From: Streptococcus parasanguinis
Lineage (GTDB): Bacteria; Bacillota; Bacilli; Lactobacillales; Streptococcaceae
Direction of reading: 5' to 3'
Assembly: GCF_901875555.1 (NCBI RefSeq)
Contig: NZ_CABFMD010000032.1
Span: forward strand, 81,188-145,187
Length of the DNA stretch: 64,000 nucleotides
Both the position numbers and the translations under genes were made by a program. A model generated the notes under the pieces. That model made no database searches, was not told the origin of the DNA, and saw only the letters and a list, made by a program, of their open reading frames with translations. Shown here piece after piece: positions 1 to 8,783 of the stretch. The number at the start of each line of letters is the position of its first letter. Position 1 is the stretch's first letter.

Positions 1-1501
1 GTCTCGACGAATCCTGTTTTTGTACTCTCAAGATTTAAGTAACTGTACAACATATGATATGCGCGAACTTGCTAAAAGTGCGTTTTTGTACTCTCAAGAT
101 TTAAGTAACTGTACAACAGATCCGTAAGCCGCCATCATGGCCATGATGTTTTTGTACTCTCAAGATTTAAGTAACTGTACAACTTATCTTATCCCGATGA
201 ATGAGAAAGGTGGTTTTTGTACTCTCAAGATTTAAGTAACTGTACAACATTGTTTGGTTGGTACAGCAAAGCCGTTGTGTTTTTGTACTCTCAAGATTTA
301 AGTAACTGTACAACCAAATCCAAATTGACTATCAAAGAGATGTTGTTTTTGTACTCTCAAGATTTAAGTAACTGTACAACCCGATGCTGACAAGTTTGTT
401 ACTCATTGGGGTTTTTGTACTCTCAAGATTTAAGTAACTGTACAACTTAGAAAAGGATGGAAAATAATGTTTATCTGTTTTTGTACTCTCAAGATTTAAG
501 TAACTGTACAACAAGTTATTGGTCAAGGAATTTTTTGGCAAAGTTTTTGTACTCTCAAGATTTAAGTAACTGTACAACGAGTGCTTCCGTGCATAAGCAA
601 GATCAGCTGTTTTTGTACTCTCAAGATTTAAGTAACTGTACAACATAAAACTGTATTTTTCTTATTTTTCATATGTTTTTGTACTCTCAAGATTTAAGTA
701 ACTGTACAACACAACAACTGGATACCGCTATCCAAGGAGTGTTTTTGTACTCTCAAGATTTAAGTAACTGTACAACTCAACACGTAGTCAACATTTTGCT
801 TTACAAGTTTTTGTACTCTCAAGATTTAAGTAACTGTACAACTGATTCGTAGTAGATCATCTGTTGAATAAGTTTTTGTACTCTCAAGATTTAAGTAACT
901 GTACAACTGACACTCGCTTACTTTGACAACGACCTATGTTTTTGTACTCTCAAGATTTAAGTAACTGTACAACGAAACGCTTGAACAATTGGAACCATTG
1001 CATGTTTTTGTACTCTCAAGATTTAAGTAACTGTACAACAACCAGAGCTTGTGATCGACATTCCAGATCGTTTTTGTACTCTCAAGATTTAAGTAACTGT
1101 ACAACCAAATAACAACCTTGCTGCTGCACGCTACGGTTTTTGTACTCTCAAGATTTAAGTAACTGTACAACAACACTCGTTATGGTACGGCAGCCGAATT
1201 GGTTTTTGTACTCTCAAGATTTAAGTAACTGTACAACTTTGTGTCTCAGAGGATAAGGTTTACAACCGTTTTTGTACTCTCAAGATTTAAGTAACTGTAC
1301 AACGCGCACTCGTTTAACAACCAATTGTGGTTCGTTTTTGTACTCTCAAGATTTAAGTAACTGTACAACTGATAGCCTGTACGAGTGAATACTCATAGGG
1401 TTTTTGTACTCTCAAGATTTAAGTAACTGTACAACTTATGGGACTTTTTGATAAATTTGTTAATGGTTTTTGTACTCTCAAGATTTAAGTAACGGTATAA
1501 C
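1..1501 (+). CRISPR. Type II-A CRISPR array (CRISPR1/Sth1-type repeat), distal part
   Basis: There are 23 repeats of 36 bp, starting GTTTTTGTACTC and ending GTAACTGTACAAC. The first full repeat is at 16-51 and the last at 1466-1501. The 22 spacers are 30 bp, except two of 29 bp (184-212 and 843-871). Bases 1-15 look like the tail of another spacer, so the array continues to the left. The repeat matches, from memory, the S. thermophilus CRISPR1 repeat used by St1Cas9. Only the last repeat is degenerate (ends AACGGTATAAC). Degeneration usually marks the end away from the leader, so transcription should run left to right, with cas9-cas1-cas2-csn2 expected before the window. No cas gene is visible here. 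Confidence 0.98.
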
Positions 1502-1521
1502 CCAGAGTACACAGAGCCTAT

Positions 1522-1557
1522 GTTATAGAGCCGTGTTGTTTCGAATGCTCTCAAAAC
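1522..1557 (+). repeat. Lone degenerate CRISPR3/SpyCas9-type repeat (copy A)
   Basis: This 36 bp stretch begins GTTATAGAGCCGTG and ends GCTCTCAAAAC, with the core TTGTTTCGAATG. It matches the repeat of the other streptococcal type II-A family (starts GTTTTAGAGCTG, ends GGTTCCAAAAC) at 31 of 36 positions by my alignment. It lies 20 bp after the last CRISPR1-type repeat and has no second repeat at spacer distance, so it looks like a relic rather than a working array. Confidence 0.8.
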
Positions 1558-1607
1558 TTATTTTTTGTATGTTATAAAGGAATATTTTAAAAATGAAGGG
1601 ATTTTCT

Positions 1608-1895
1608 ATGGAGAGTGATGTGTTTTTGGATTATTATTTAAAATCACTTAGGTTTTATTTTGGTGATAGGTGTAAGGATATCGGATTTATAAAGTTTTTC
1701 AAAGATGAGAATAATTGTTTTATTACTATTGAGGATTATGTTTTGGAATCATTTGTAGTATTGTCAAATATTTTGAGTAAGGAGAGGATTGTGTTTTCTT
1801 GTGGAATTATTCATAGTAAGTGGGGAGTTACTGGAGTAGAAGTATGTATGAATGTATTAGAGTTAGAAAGATTAAATCATTTGTATAAGATATAG
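1608..1895 (+). CDS. Small orphan protein between two CRISPR repeat relics
   Basis: I do not recognise this 95-residue protein. It is acidic to neutral and rich in Phe, Val and Leu, with no signal peptide or clear membrane helix. The start at 1608 is preferred because AAGGG lies 7 nt upstream; an in-frame ATG at 1593 would add five residues and also has an AAAGGA upstream. The gene is AT-rich and sits alone between two degenerate CRISPR3-type repeats, which suggests acquired DNA. A small immunity or anti-CRISPR-like role is possible from position only; nothing in the sequence demonstrates it. Confidence 0.5.
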   Translation: MESDVFLDYYLKSLRFYFGDRCKDIGFIKFFKDENNCFITIEDYVLESFVVLSNILSKERIVFSCGIIHSKWGVTGVEVCMNVLELERLNHLYKI

Positions 1896-1970
1896 TTTTA
1901 AAGAATATTAAAAAAATAAGGGAAACTGTCTATGTAGGATGTGTGGAGTTGATAGTATCAATGCTTCCTG

Positions 1971-2006
1971 GTTTTAGAGCTGTATTCTTTCGAATGATCC
2001 CACAAC
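1971..2006 (+). repeat. Lone degenerate CRISPR3/SpyCas9-type repeat (copy B)
   Basis: This stretch begins GTTTTAGAGCTGTATTC and ends CGAATGATCCCACAAC. It agrees with the canonical CRISPR3-type repeat at 31 of 36 positions. The mismatches differ from those of copy A except at repeat positions 27 and 29. It is in the same orientation as copy A and lies 413 bp downstream of it, with the small orphan ORF between them. Confidence 0.78.
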
Positions 2007-2033
2007 GAGAAAAACAAAAAATGATGGTCTAGG

Positions 2034-2062
2034 AGCTCGATACATTGAGCTTCTTTTTCTTT
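2034..2062 (+). terminator. Weak possible terminator
   Basis: AGCTC (2034-2038) can pair with GAGCT (2047-2051), followed by a pyrimidine-rich run with several T. The stem is only about 5 bp, so this is a weak call. It would end transcription from the CRISPR side before the lipoprotein gene. Confidence 0.3.
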
Positions 2063-2128
2063 AGAAATTCAAATAATAATTTTACAGACTTTTATGTCAT
2101 TAATTTATTTTCCCCCTCCACTTTTCCA

Positions 2129-2157
2129 TTGACGATCCTTTCTTATTTCTCTAAAAT
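2129..2157 (+). promoter_or_regulatory. Sigma-A promoter of the lipoprotein gene
   Basis: TTGACG (-35, 2129-2134) and TAAAAT (-10, 2152-2157) are separated by 17 bp. A Shine-Dalgarno-like AAGGGAG follows before the ATG at 2183. Confidence 0.75.
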
Positions 2158-2182
2158 AGTAGGTGTGTGAAGGGAGATTAAT

Positions 2183-3151
2183 ATGAAAAAAGGTATTGTG
2201 ATTATGCTTTCTGCATTGGTCTTGGCTTCGTGTGGTCGGCCCTATCGGTCGGTTACGCCGAAGACTCCGTCTACCAAGCAGTCTAGCCATGCTGATAAAA
2301 AACACTCAGGTATGGACTTGAAAGCTATTAAGAACAAGGATTACTCGAGTATCGAGGGGACTTGGATTGACGGCCATGGGAATGAGCTGGTCTTTGATGA
2401 CAAGGGCTTGGTCAGCGAGGATGTTGAGCTTGATGCATCGAGCTTTAAGCAAAAGGACCGGATCGCTGAGATGACGGTTAGTGCCAAATCTGGTGTCGGT
2501 GGCTTTGGTATCTTGCTCCTTCCTAAGGGGGAGACTGCTGGTAAGGACGATGCATCGGATAAGTCCAAGGATCGGATCTGGGCGGGTCAGTCACCGGCAT
2601 ATGGCGATGATGACAATTTCTACTATCGCAAGAAAGAGCAACCAAAAGATCGGGAGCAGGTAGATAAAAACGATAGCAGTAGTACGACTAAGACAAGCAA
2701 GGCCAAAAAATGGGCTAGCAGTCAAGGATCCGATACCAAGTCTTCGAAAAAATCAGATAAGGATAGCTTCACAGGCTATTCGTCTGAGCAGATTGAAGCT
2801 GCGCGTGTATGGGCTTATGTGATTCAGTCTGTTCCTAAGGAATTGAACATCAACGAAAGTGCTGCTGGTAGCTATATTTACCAAGATGGGATGGGAGTGA
2901 CCTATCCGAAGACGGTCCATCATTTATATGGCTCTTATTCGGCTGAAGGAAATGTGACCTATGCGTCTAACGGTGATGGAACAGTGACCATTTATCCTGT
3001 ACCGAGCCACTGGCAACAGTCTGCGGATGAGTTGAACAGCCAAGAATACATGACTCAGTTCACCCAAGGAATCTTGGACCATGCGGAGACGGTAACATTG
3101 CCTGATGGGGATCCTGATATGATTCGGCAGATCCTAGCCGTTCTGCAGTAG
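2183..3151 (+). CDS. Cell-surface lipoprotein (DUF6287-like)
   Basis: This 322-residue protein has a lipoprotein signal peptide: a short basic start, a hydrophobic stretch and the lipobox LASC with Cys17, so it should be anchored outside the membrane. Next come a Ser/Thr/Lys-rich linker and a segment around residues 50-75 (YSSIEGTWIDGHGNELVFD). That segment resembles the small DUF6287 domain of streptococcal lipoproteins, as I remember it. The middle (about 150-200) is low-complexity Lys/Ser/Asp. The last 120 residues look globular. The molecular function is unknown. It has its own promoter and a terminator-like hairpin downstream. Confidence 0.85.
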   Translation: MKKGIVIMLSALVLASCGRPYRSVTPKTPSTKQSSHADKKHSGMDLKAIKNKDYSSIEGTWIDGHGNELVFDDKGLVSEDVELDASSFKQKDRIAEMTVSAKSGVGGFGILLLPKGETAGKDDASDKSKDRIWAGQSPAYGDDDNFYYRKKEQPKDREQVDKNDSSSTTKTSKAKKWASSQGSDTKSSKKSDKDSFTGYSSEQIEAARVWAYVIQSVPKELNINESAAGSYIYQDGMGVTYPKTVHHLYGSYSAEGNVTYASNGDGTVTIYPVPSHWQQSADELNSQEYMTQFTQGILDHAETVTLPDGDPDMIRQILAVLQ

Positions 3152-3176
3152 AAGTAGGAAATGAGGACTCAGTTTA

Positions 3177-3242
3177 TTGTTTTTTTAAGCTGATCCTGAT
3201 ACAATAGAATCACAGAAAAAAGACTGGTCTTCCAGCCTTTTT
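3177..3242 (+). promoter_or_regulatory. prsW promoter with a hairpin in the 5' leader
   Basis: TTGTTT (3177-3182), 17 bp, then TACAAT (3200-3205) with an upstream TG form a plausible promoter. About 15 nt after the expected start, AGACTGG (3221-3227) pairs with CCAGCCT (3232-3238; one A-C mismatch) and is followed by TTTTT. The hairpin may terminate transcripts from the lipoprotein gene, or attenuate this promoter. AAAAGAC just before it could instead pair with GTCTTTT next to the prsW start codon. Confidence 0.5.
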
Positions 3243-3266
3243 CATTTCCTTATAGAAAGGTCTTTT

Positions 3267-4079
3267 ATGAAACGCAAAACGATTTTGTTTTTTTATTTAT
3301 TGTTACTGACCATTGGGTTGGCTTATGAGACCCAGTCGCTGACGGAAGGTTGGATGTCGGGTAGCCAGTATGGGATTGTGGGACTTTCGACCCTGATCCT
3401 CTTGGTCTACGCACTTCCGGCTGTCTGGGCATTGTTTCATTTTGCCAAGAAGTGGAAGTTGTCTTGGGTACCGGTCCTCTTTTCGCTTTTAGGTGGAGGC
3501 TTTGTGGCTGGTTGGCTGTCTAGCTTTGCTAATACTTATTTTCATGACATGGTCCAAGCAGTAGCGCCGAATAGCGCCTTTTGGAACCAGTATGAGAGTG
3601 CCATTGCGGCGCCCCTCTTTGAGGAACCCTTTAAGTTGCTTCCGATCTTCTTTGTTCTCTATTTGTTTAGTGTCCGTCGGATCAAGTCGATCTTTCTCTT
3701 AGCCATCGCGTCTGGTCTTGGATTCCAGATTGTGGAGGATTTTGCTTATATTCGTCAGGATCTGCCTGGAGGTTTCTCCTACACGGTGTCAGGGATTCTC
3801 GGACGTGTGGCCAATGCGCCTATGTCTCACTGGGTCTACACCGGCCTTGTCATGCTCGGTTTCTACTTGATTGTCCAAGCTAGCAGAGGACGCAAGGATC
3901 TAGCTCTAGCAGGCTGGGGCTATTTAGTAGCTGGGTTTGGACTCCATTTTGTTGGAAATTCACCCTTCTCACAAATCGTGACCGAGTTGCCGATTGCGAT
4001 TCCAGTCTTGAATGCTACTGGTCTCTTCCTGATCTACCTAGCTTATCAAACTGTCGAGCGATTAGAACAAGGAAAATAA
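3267..4079 (+). CDS. PrsW-family intramembrane protease
   Basis: This 270-residue protein has about eight hydrophobic membrane segments. The PrsW-type motifs are present: FEEPFK (about residues 117-122), where the two Glu belong to the EExxK motif; a second acidic motif VEDFAYI (about 156-162); and the conserved MSHWVYTG (about 186-193), with the His. PrsW proteins cut membrane-bound anti-sigma factors in Bacillus. The substrate in streptococci is not known. The Shine-Dalgarno AGAAAGG precedes the ATG, and a strong terminator follows. Confidence 0.85.
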   Translation: MKRKTILFFYLLLLTIGLAYETQSLTEGWMSGSQYGIVGLSTLILLVYALPAVWALFHFAKKWKLSWVPVLFSLLGGGFVAGWLSSFANTYFHDMVQAVAPNSAFWNQYESAIAAPLFEEPFKLLPIFFVLYLFSVRRIKSIFLLAIASGLGFQIVEDFAYIRQDLPGGFSYTVSGILGRVANAPMSHWVYTGLVMLGFYLIVQASRGRKDLALAGWGYLVAGFGLHFVGNSPFSQIVTELPIAIPVLNATGLFLIYLAYQTVERLEQGK

Positions 4080-4090
4080 ACTAAAAAAAG

Positions 4091-4121
4091 ATGCGTATGT
4101 TTGCACACATACGCATTTTTC
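4091..4121 (+). terminator. Rho-independent terminator after prsW
   Basis: ATGCGTATGT (4091-4100) pairs perfectly with ACATACGCAT (4107-4116) and is followed by a T run. An A run on the other side makes it potentially bidirectional. Confidence 0.9.
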
Positions 4122-4180
4122 TTATTTTGGGCACATTGTTTTTCTACTTTTGTATAAACTGGTTGATACGATAGCTGTAA

Positions 4181-4350
4181 ACTAAATTCTATTTTGAAAG
4201 AAATATTTGAGACTTTCTGCCGTGAGAAAAGTGCTTGAAACATTATTGTTTCAAGCACTCGGGAGTTTTGAAACGTTAGATTCAAAACTAAGTCATGGAA
4301 CTTCTTCGAAGTTCGCTGACGTCCGTACTTACCTAAGGAAAGTCTCTAAG
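4181..4350 (+). repeat. Dispersed structured repeat, family S, copy 1
   Basis: This is one of three related ~170 bp elements (others at 35660-35836 and, inverted, 61491-61667). It contains stem 1 (AGTGCTTGAAACA, 4230-4242, with its complement at 4247-4259), a second hairpin built on AGTTTTGAA / TTCAAAACT, a third on GAACTTC / GAAGTTC, the conserved GCTGACGTCCGTACT, and ends resembling inverted repeats (ACTTTC ... GGAAAGT). It lies between the converging 3' ends of prsW and mnmE. I do not recognise it as BOX or RUP. Confidence 0.85.
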
Positions 4351-4372
4351 AGTATATGATCTTAAAATAGAT

Positions 4373-5746
4373 TTATTTACCGAGACAGAACTGGCTGAAG
4401 AGTTGGGTAATGAGCTCATCTGGAGCGGCATCCCCTGTGATTTCTCCGAGGATTTCCCAAGTTCGGGTGAGGTCGACTTGAAGCAGGTCTACTGGCATGC
4501 CAAGGGCCAAACCTTCGTTGACAGCTTGCAGGCTTTCAACAGCTTTCTCGATCAGAGAGATGTGGCGGGCATTAGATAGATAAGTAGCGTCTTGCTCAAC
4601 CAGCCCAGCATTTTCAAAGAAGAGGGCGTTGATCCGATCTTCGATTTGATCGATATTTTGGTTCTTTAGAACGGAAATCTTGATGTGATCTTCTGGCAGT
4701 TGATCGATTTCGATCTTCTCTGGGAGATCGACCTTGTTGAGAAGAATAATGCGGTTGCTATCTCGAGAAATTTCAAGTAACTGGCGATCTTGATCGGTCA
4801 GAGGCTCGCTAGCATTGAGGACCAAGAGGACCAGATCAGCTTCCTTGAGGGCTTTTTTCGAACGTTCGACACCGATTTGCTCGACGATGTCTTCGGTTTC
4901 CCGGATCCCAGCCGTATCGACCAACTTGAGGGGAACCCCGTTAATGTTAACGTATTCTTCGATGACGTCCCGGGTGGTTCCTTCGATATCGGTCACAATG
5001 GCTTTTTCCTCTCGCAGAAGGTTGTTCAGAAGGCTAGACTTGCCGACGTTTGGTCGACCGATGATAGCAGTAGAGATCCCTTCACGCAAGATCTTGCCAC
5101 GGCGAGCTGTCTTAAGGAGATTGGTCAGAAGAGCTTGGAACTCAGTAGTTTTCTCACGAATGATCTCAGTGGTAGCTTCCTCGACATCATCGTACTCAGG
5201 ATAGTCGATGTTGACTTCGACTTGAGCCAGAGTATTGAGGATTTCTTGGCGGGTGTTGTTGATCAGTTCAGACAGGGAGCCATCCAACTGTTTGACGGCG
5301 ATATTCATAGCCTTGTCGGTCTTGGCGCGGATAATGTCCATGACAGCCTCAGCCTGGGTCAAATCGACCCGACCGTTGAGGAAGGCCCGCTTGGTAAATT
5401 CACCAGGTTCGGCCAAACGGGCTCCTTCACGGATGACCAGCTGCAGAATTTCATTGGTCACCGCGATCCCGCCGTGGGTATTGATCTCGATGATGTCTTC
5501 TCGGGTGAAGGTCTTAGGTGAGCGCATAGCGCCAACCATGACTTCGTCGAGGATCTCATCCTTATCTGGATCAACGATATGACCGTAGTTGAGGGTGTGG
5601 CTAGCCACCTCTTGGAGGTTCTTACCTTTAAAGATCTTTTGTGCAATGGCAAAGCTGTCTGTTCCGCTTAAGCGGACGATCCCGATCGCTCCCTCACCGA
5701 GTGGTGTCGAGATGGCAGCGATGGTATCAAATTCTTTGGTAATCAT
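4373..5746 (-). CDS. mnmE: tRNA uridine-5-carboxymethylaminomethyl modification GTPase MnmE
   Basis: MnmE works with MnmG to modify U34 of tRNAs that read codons ending in A or G. From the chosen start the protein has 457 residues. The N-terminal folate-binding domain begins [15 protein letters not shown] central GTPase domain carries GRPNVGKSS (G1), DTAG (G3) and NKVD (G4). The C-terminus is the characteristic CLGK with the conserved Cys. I chose the ATG at 5746 over one nine codons upstream because AGGAAAAGAG precedes it and homologues start there. The gene is monocistronic and divergent from rpiA. Confidence 0.96.
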   Translation of the reverse strand: MITKEFDTIAAISTPLGEGAIGIVRLSGTDSFAIAQKIFKGKNLQEVASHTLNYGHIVDPDKDEILDEVMVGAMRSPKTFTREDIIEINTHGGIAVTNEILQLVIREGARLAEPGEFTKRAFLNGRVDLTQAEAVMDIIRAKTDKAMNIAVKQLDGSLSELINNTRQEILNTLAQVEVNIDYPEYDDVEEATTEIIREKTTEFQALLTNLLKTARRGKILREGISTAIIGRPNVGKSSLLNNLLREEKAIVTDIEGTTRDVIEEYVNINGVPLKLVDTAGIRETEDIVEQIGVERSKKALKEADLVLLVLNASEPLTDQDRQLLEISRDSNRIILLNKVDLPEKIEIDQLPEDHIKISVLKNQNIDQIEDRINALFFENAGLVEQDATYLSNARHISLIEKAVESLQAVNEGLALGMPVDLLQVDLTRTWEILGEITGDAAPDELITQLFSQFCLGK

Positions 5747-5874
5747 GTCATTTCTCTTTTCCTGTAGATTCATCTCTATTCTATCGTAAAGTCAGCTGTC
5801 GGGCAAGGTTTTGATTTTGAACGATAAGCTGGAAAGGTTTTCATTTAACTAGTGAAATCTCTTCCAAAATATGC

Positions 5875-5880
5875 TATACT
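5875..5880 (+). promoter_or_regulatory. Extended -10 promoter of rpiA
   Basis: TATACT preceded by TGC forms an extended -10 element; no good -35 is visible 17 bp upstream. It lies between the divergent mnmE and rpiA genes and probably drives rpiA-deoB-punA and following genes. Confidence 0.6.
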
Positions 5881-5906
5881 AGAGGAGTGTAAAAAGGAGG
5901 TCAATG

Positions 5907-6578
5907 ATGGTAAACCTAAAAGAACAGGTAGGAATCAAGGCGGCTGAGTTTGTCAAAGACGGCATGATTGTCGGTCTCGGTACAGGGTCAACTGCTTATT
6001 ATTTTGTAGCTGAACTAGGTCGTCGCATCAAAGAAGAGGGCTTGAAGATCACAGCTGTCACGACGTCAAGTGTGACCTATGAACAGGCTGAGAGTTTAGG
6101 TATTCCGCTCAAGGCCATCGACGATGTCGAAGTGGTCGATGTGACAGTGGATGGCGCCGATGAAGTGGATCCTCAATTAAACGGGATCAAAGGTGGTGGC
6201 GGGGCTCTCCTCATGGAAAAAATCGTCGCTACCAATTCAAAAGATTGCATTTGGATCGTGGATGAATCCAAGCAAGTCAAAACTCTTGGGGCCTTCAAAC
6301 TTCCAGTGGAGGTTGTGCAGTACGGGGCTGAAAATCTTTTCCGTCACTTTGAGCAAAAAGGTTACCACCCTTCTTTCCGTCTTGCGGATGATCACCGTTT
6401 TGTCACTGACCAAGGAAACTTTATCATTGACTTGGATCTCAAGATGATCAAGGATACAGAAGCTCTGGCAAATGAACTGGATCACACGGTTGGAGTTGTC
6501 GAGCATGGTTTATTCTTGAACATGATTTCAAAAGTGATTGTAGGGACACCGGATGGTCCTGTCATTATTGAAAAATAA
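5907..6578 (+). CDS. rpiA: Ribose-5-phosphate isomerase A
   Basis: This cytoplasmic enzyme interconverts ribose 5-phosphate and ribulose 5-phosphate in the pentose phosphate pathway. It is 223 residues from the second of two adjacent ATGs, which sits 6 nt after AAGGAGG (the first ATG is only 3 nt away). Visible family motifs are GLGTGST near residue 23, VDGADEVD near 80 and [11 protein letters not shown] near 93, which form the phosphate-binding and catalytic loops. It leads the nucleoside-salvage cluster, where it links ribose 5-phosphate released by DeoB to central metabolism. Confidence 0.97.
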   Translation: MVNLKEQVGIKAAEFVKDGMIVGLGTGSTAYYFVAELGRRIKEEGLKITAVTTSSVTYEQAESLGIPLKAIDDVEVVDVTVDGADEVDPQLNGIKGGGGALLMEKIVATNSKDCIWIVDESKQVKTLGAFKLPVEVVQYGAENLFRHFEQKGYHPSFRLADDHRFVTDQGNFIIDLDLKMIKDTEALANELDHTVGVVEHGLFLNMISKVIVGTPDGPVIIEK

Positions 6579-6666
6579 TTTTTTAAAGGAAGGCCAAGTC
6601 TCCTAGAGGTTTTTACGGATAGGGATTCGATATTAGTCTAAATTTTATAAAGGAAAGAGGCAGTTT

Positions 6667-7878
6667 ATGTCAAAATTTAAACGTATGCACTTAGTTGTGC
6701 TGGATTCAGTTGGGATCGGTGCTGCACCAGATGCCAATAACTTTGTCAATGCAGGAGTTCCGGATGGAGCATCTGATACTCTTGGACACATTTCAAAAAC
6801 AGTTGGTTTGAATGTACCAAATATGGCGAAGATTGGGCTTGGAAACATTCCTCGTGAAGCGCCTTTGAAGACCGTGCCAGCTGAAAGCAATCCAACTGGT
6901 TATGCAACAAAATTGCAAGAAGTTTCCCTCGGGAAAGATACTATGACTGGTCACTGGGAAATCATGGGCCTCAACATTACAGAGCCTTTTGACACTTTCT
7001 GGAATGGTTTCCCTGAAGAAATTATTACGAAGATTGAAGACTTTTCAGGCCGTAAGGTTATCCGTGAAGCTAACAAACCTTATTCTGGTACAGCTGTTAT
7101 CGATGACTTTGGACCACGTCAAATGGAAACGGGTGAGTTGATCATCTATACATCCGCTGACCCTGTGCTTCAAATCGCAGCTCACGAAGATATCATTCCT
7201 TTGGATGAACTCTACCGTATCTGTGAATACGCTCGTTCCATTACATTGGAACGTCCAGCTCTTCTTGGTCGGATCATTGCTCGTCCTTATGTTGGAGAAC
7301 CAGGCAACTTTACACGTACTGCCAACCGTCGTGATTTGGCTGTTTCACCCTTTGCGCCAACTGTTTTGGACAAGTTGAACGAAGCGGGTATCGATACCTA
7401 TGCAGTTGGTAAGATCAACGATATCTTTAACGGAGCTGGTATCAACCACGATATGGGCCACAACAAATCAAACAGCCACGGTATGGATACCTTGATTAAG
7501 GCCATGGGACTTCCTGAGTTCCAAGAAGGCTTCTCATTTACCAACTTGGTAGACTTTGATGCGCTTTACGGACACCGTCGCAATGCCCATGGTTACCGCG
7601 ATTGCTTGCATGAGTTTGACGAACGCTTGCCAGAAATCATTGCAGCCATGCGTGAAGATGACCTCTTGATGATTACGGCTGACCATGGTAACGACCCAAC
7701 CTACGCTGGTACAGACCATACGCGTGAATACATCCCATTCTTGGCTTATAGCCCATCCTTCAAGGGCAATGGCGTGATTCCAGTTGGCCACTTTTCTGAT
7801 ATTTCAGCAACCATTGCAGAAAACTTTGGCGTTGAAACTGCCATGATTGGTGAAAGTTTCTTAGATAAGTTGAACTAA
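6667..7878 (+). CDS. deoB: Phosphopentomutase
   Basis: DeoB interconverts (deoxy)ribose 1-phosphate and 5-phosphate, using the sugar phosphates released by PunA and DeoD. The protein is 403 residues, the normal length for this alkaline-phosphatase-superfamily enzyme. It has the N-terminal metal site [12 protein letters not shown], the DTMTGHWE segment with the phosphorylated Thr, and the C-terminal [11 protein letters not shown] and GTDHTRE metal-binding motifs. An AGGAAAGAGG ribosome-binding site precedes the ATG. Confidence 0.97.
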   Translation: MSKFKRMHLVVLDSVGIGAAPDANNFVNAGVPDGASDTLGHISKTVGLNVPNMAKIGLGNIPREAPLKTVPAESNPTGYATKLQEVSLGKDTMTGHWEIMGLNITEPFDTFWNGFPEEIITKIEDFSGRKVIREANKPYSGTAVIDDFGPRQMETGELIIYTSADPVLQIAAHEDIIPLDELYRICEYARSITLERPALLGRIIARPYVGEPGNFTRTANRRDLAVSPFAPTVLDKLNEAGIDTYAVGKINDIFNGAGINHDMGHNKSNSHGMDTLIKAMGLPEFQEGFSFTNLVDFDALYGHRRNAHGYRDCLHEFDERLPEIIAAMREDDLLMITADHGNDPTYAGTDHTREYIPFLAYSPSFKGNGVIPVGHFSDISATIAENFGVETAMIGESFLDKLN

Positions 7879-7969
7879 GATGCCGATTGACCGTCTTTTG
7901 ACCATTCGCACTGCCAATACATGTGACAAAATTGGCCAATTTTTAAGGAAATCATAAAGGAGATACGCA

Positions 7970-8779
7970 ATGACATTGTTAGCAAAAATCAATGAAACAG
8001 CTGCTTTTTTGAAAGGCAAAGGAATGGAAGCACCTGAGTTTGGCTTGATCCTTGGATCAGGTCTTGGAGAACTGGCTGAAGAAATCGAAAATCCAGTCGT
8101 AGTAGACTACGCTGACATTCCAAACTGGGGTCGTTCGACGGTTGTAGGACACGCTGGTAAATTAGTCTACGGTAAGCTTGCTGGGCGTAAGGTTTTAGCC
8201 CTTCAAGGACGTTTCCACTTCTACGAAGGAAACCCATTGGAAGTGGTGACATTCCCAGTTCGGGTCATGAAAGTGTTGGGATGTGAAGGGGTTCTTGTCA
8301 CCAACGCTGCTGGTGGTATTGGCTTTGGTCCTGGTACTTTGATGGCCATCACTGACCACATCAACATGACTGGACAAAATCCATTAATCGGTGAAAACTT
8401 GGATGACTTTGGTCCACGTTTCCCTGATATGTCAAAATCCTATACTCCAGAATACCGTGAGACCGCTCATAAAGTCGCTGACAAATTGGGCATCAAATTG
8501 GATGACGGGGTTTATATTGGTGTGACAGGTCCTACTTATGAAACTCCAGCTGAAATCCGTGCGTATAAGACACTTGGTGCGGATGCAGTTGGGATGTCTA
8601 CAGTGCCAGAAGTCATCGTGGCCGCTCACTCTGGCTTGAAGGTTCTAGGAATTTCATGTATCACCAACTTTGCGGCTGGTTTCCAAGAAGAGCTTAACCA
8701 CGAAGAAGTGGTAGAAGTGACTGAGCGCGTCAAAGGCGACTTCAAAGGCTTGCTAAAAGCAATTCTTGCTGAATTGTAA
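7970..8779 (+). CDS. punA: Purine nucleoside phosphorylase (trimeric class)
   Basis: This enzyme splits inosine and guanosine with phosphate to give the base and ribose 1-phosphate. It has 269 residues, typical of the trimeric NP-II class. Motifs are LGSGLGELAEEI near residue 28, the phosphate-binding GRFHFYEG near 81, and VTNAAGGIG near 109. The C-terminal substrate pocket includes CITNFAAG near 230. It differs in fold class from the hexameric DeoD encoded downstream, so the cluster holds both phosphorylase types. Confidence 0.95.
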   Translation: MTLLAKINETAAFLKGKGMEAPEFGLILGSGLGELAEEIENPVVVDYADIPNWGRSTVVGHAGKLVYGKLAGRKVLALQGRFHFYEGNPLEVVTFPVRVMKVLGCEGVLVTNAAGGIGFGPGTLMAITDHINMTGQNPLIGENLDDFGPRFPDMSKSYTPEYRETAHKVADKLGIKLDDGVYIGVTGPTYETPAEIRAYKTLGADAVGMSTVPEVIVAAHSGLKVLGISCITNFAAGFQEELNHEEVVEVTERVKGDFKGLLKAILAEL

Positions 8780-8783
8780 GACC

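Noticed and set aside
332..1176. Open frames made of repeated LYSYLNLESTKT or FLYSQDLSNCTT units across the first 1.2 kb
   Set aside because: They are translations of the CRISPR repeats; the repeat and spacer periodicity explains them fully.
1971..2006. Reading the second lone CRISPR3-type repeat as a tracrRNA anti-repeat
   Set aside because: The bases after the pairing region keep the repeat sequence (GAGCTCTAAAAC on the reverse strand) instead of changing to the tracrRNA form GTTAAAATAAGG. No nexus or terminator hairpin follows.
4790..5521. 243-codon open frame on the plus strand antisense to mnmE
   Set aside because: It is opposite a clearly conserved gene, has no family features, and arises from the codon pattern of mnmE.
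7880..7957. 25-codon ORF between deoB and punA with an N-terminus faintly like a GNAT acetyltransferase
   Set aside because: It is too short, has no Shine-Dalgarno, and the resemblance is a few residues only. At most it is a remnant.
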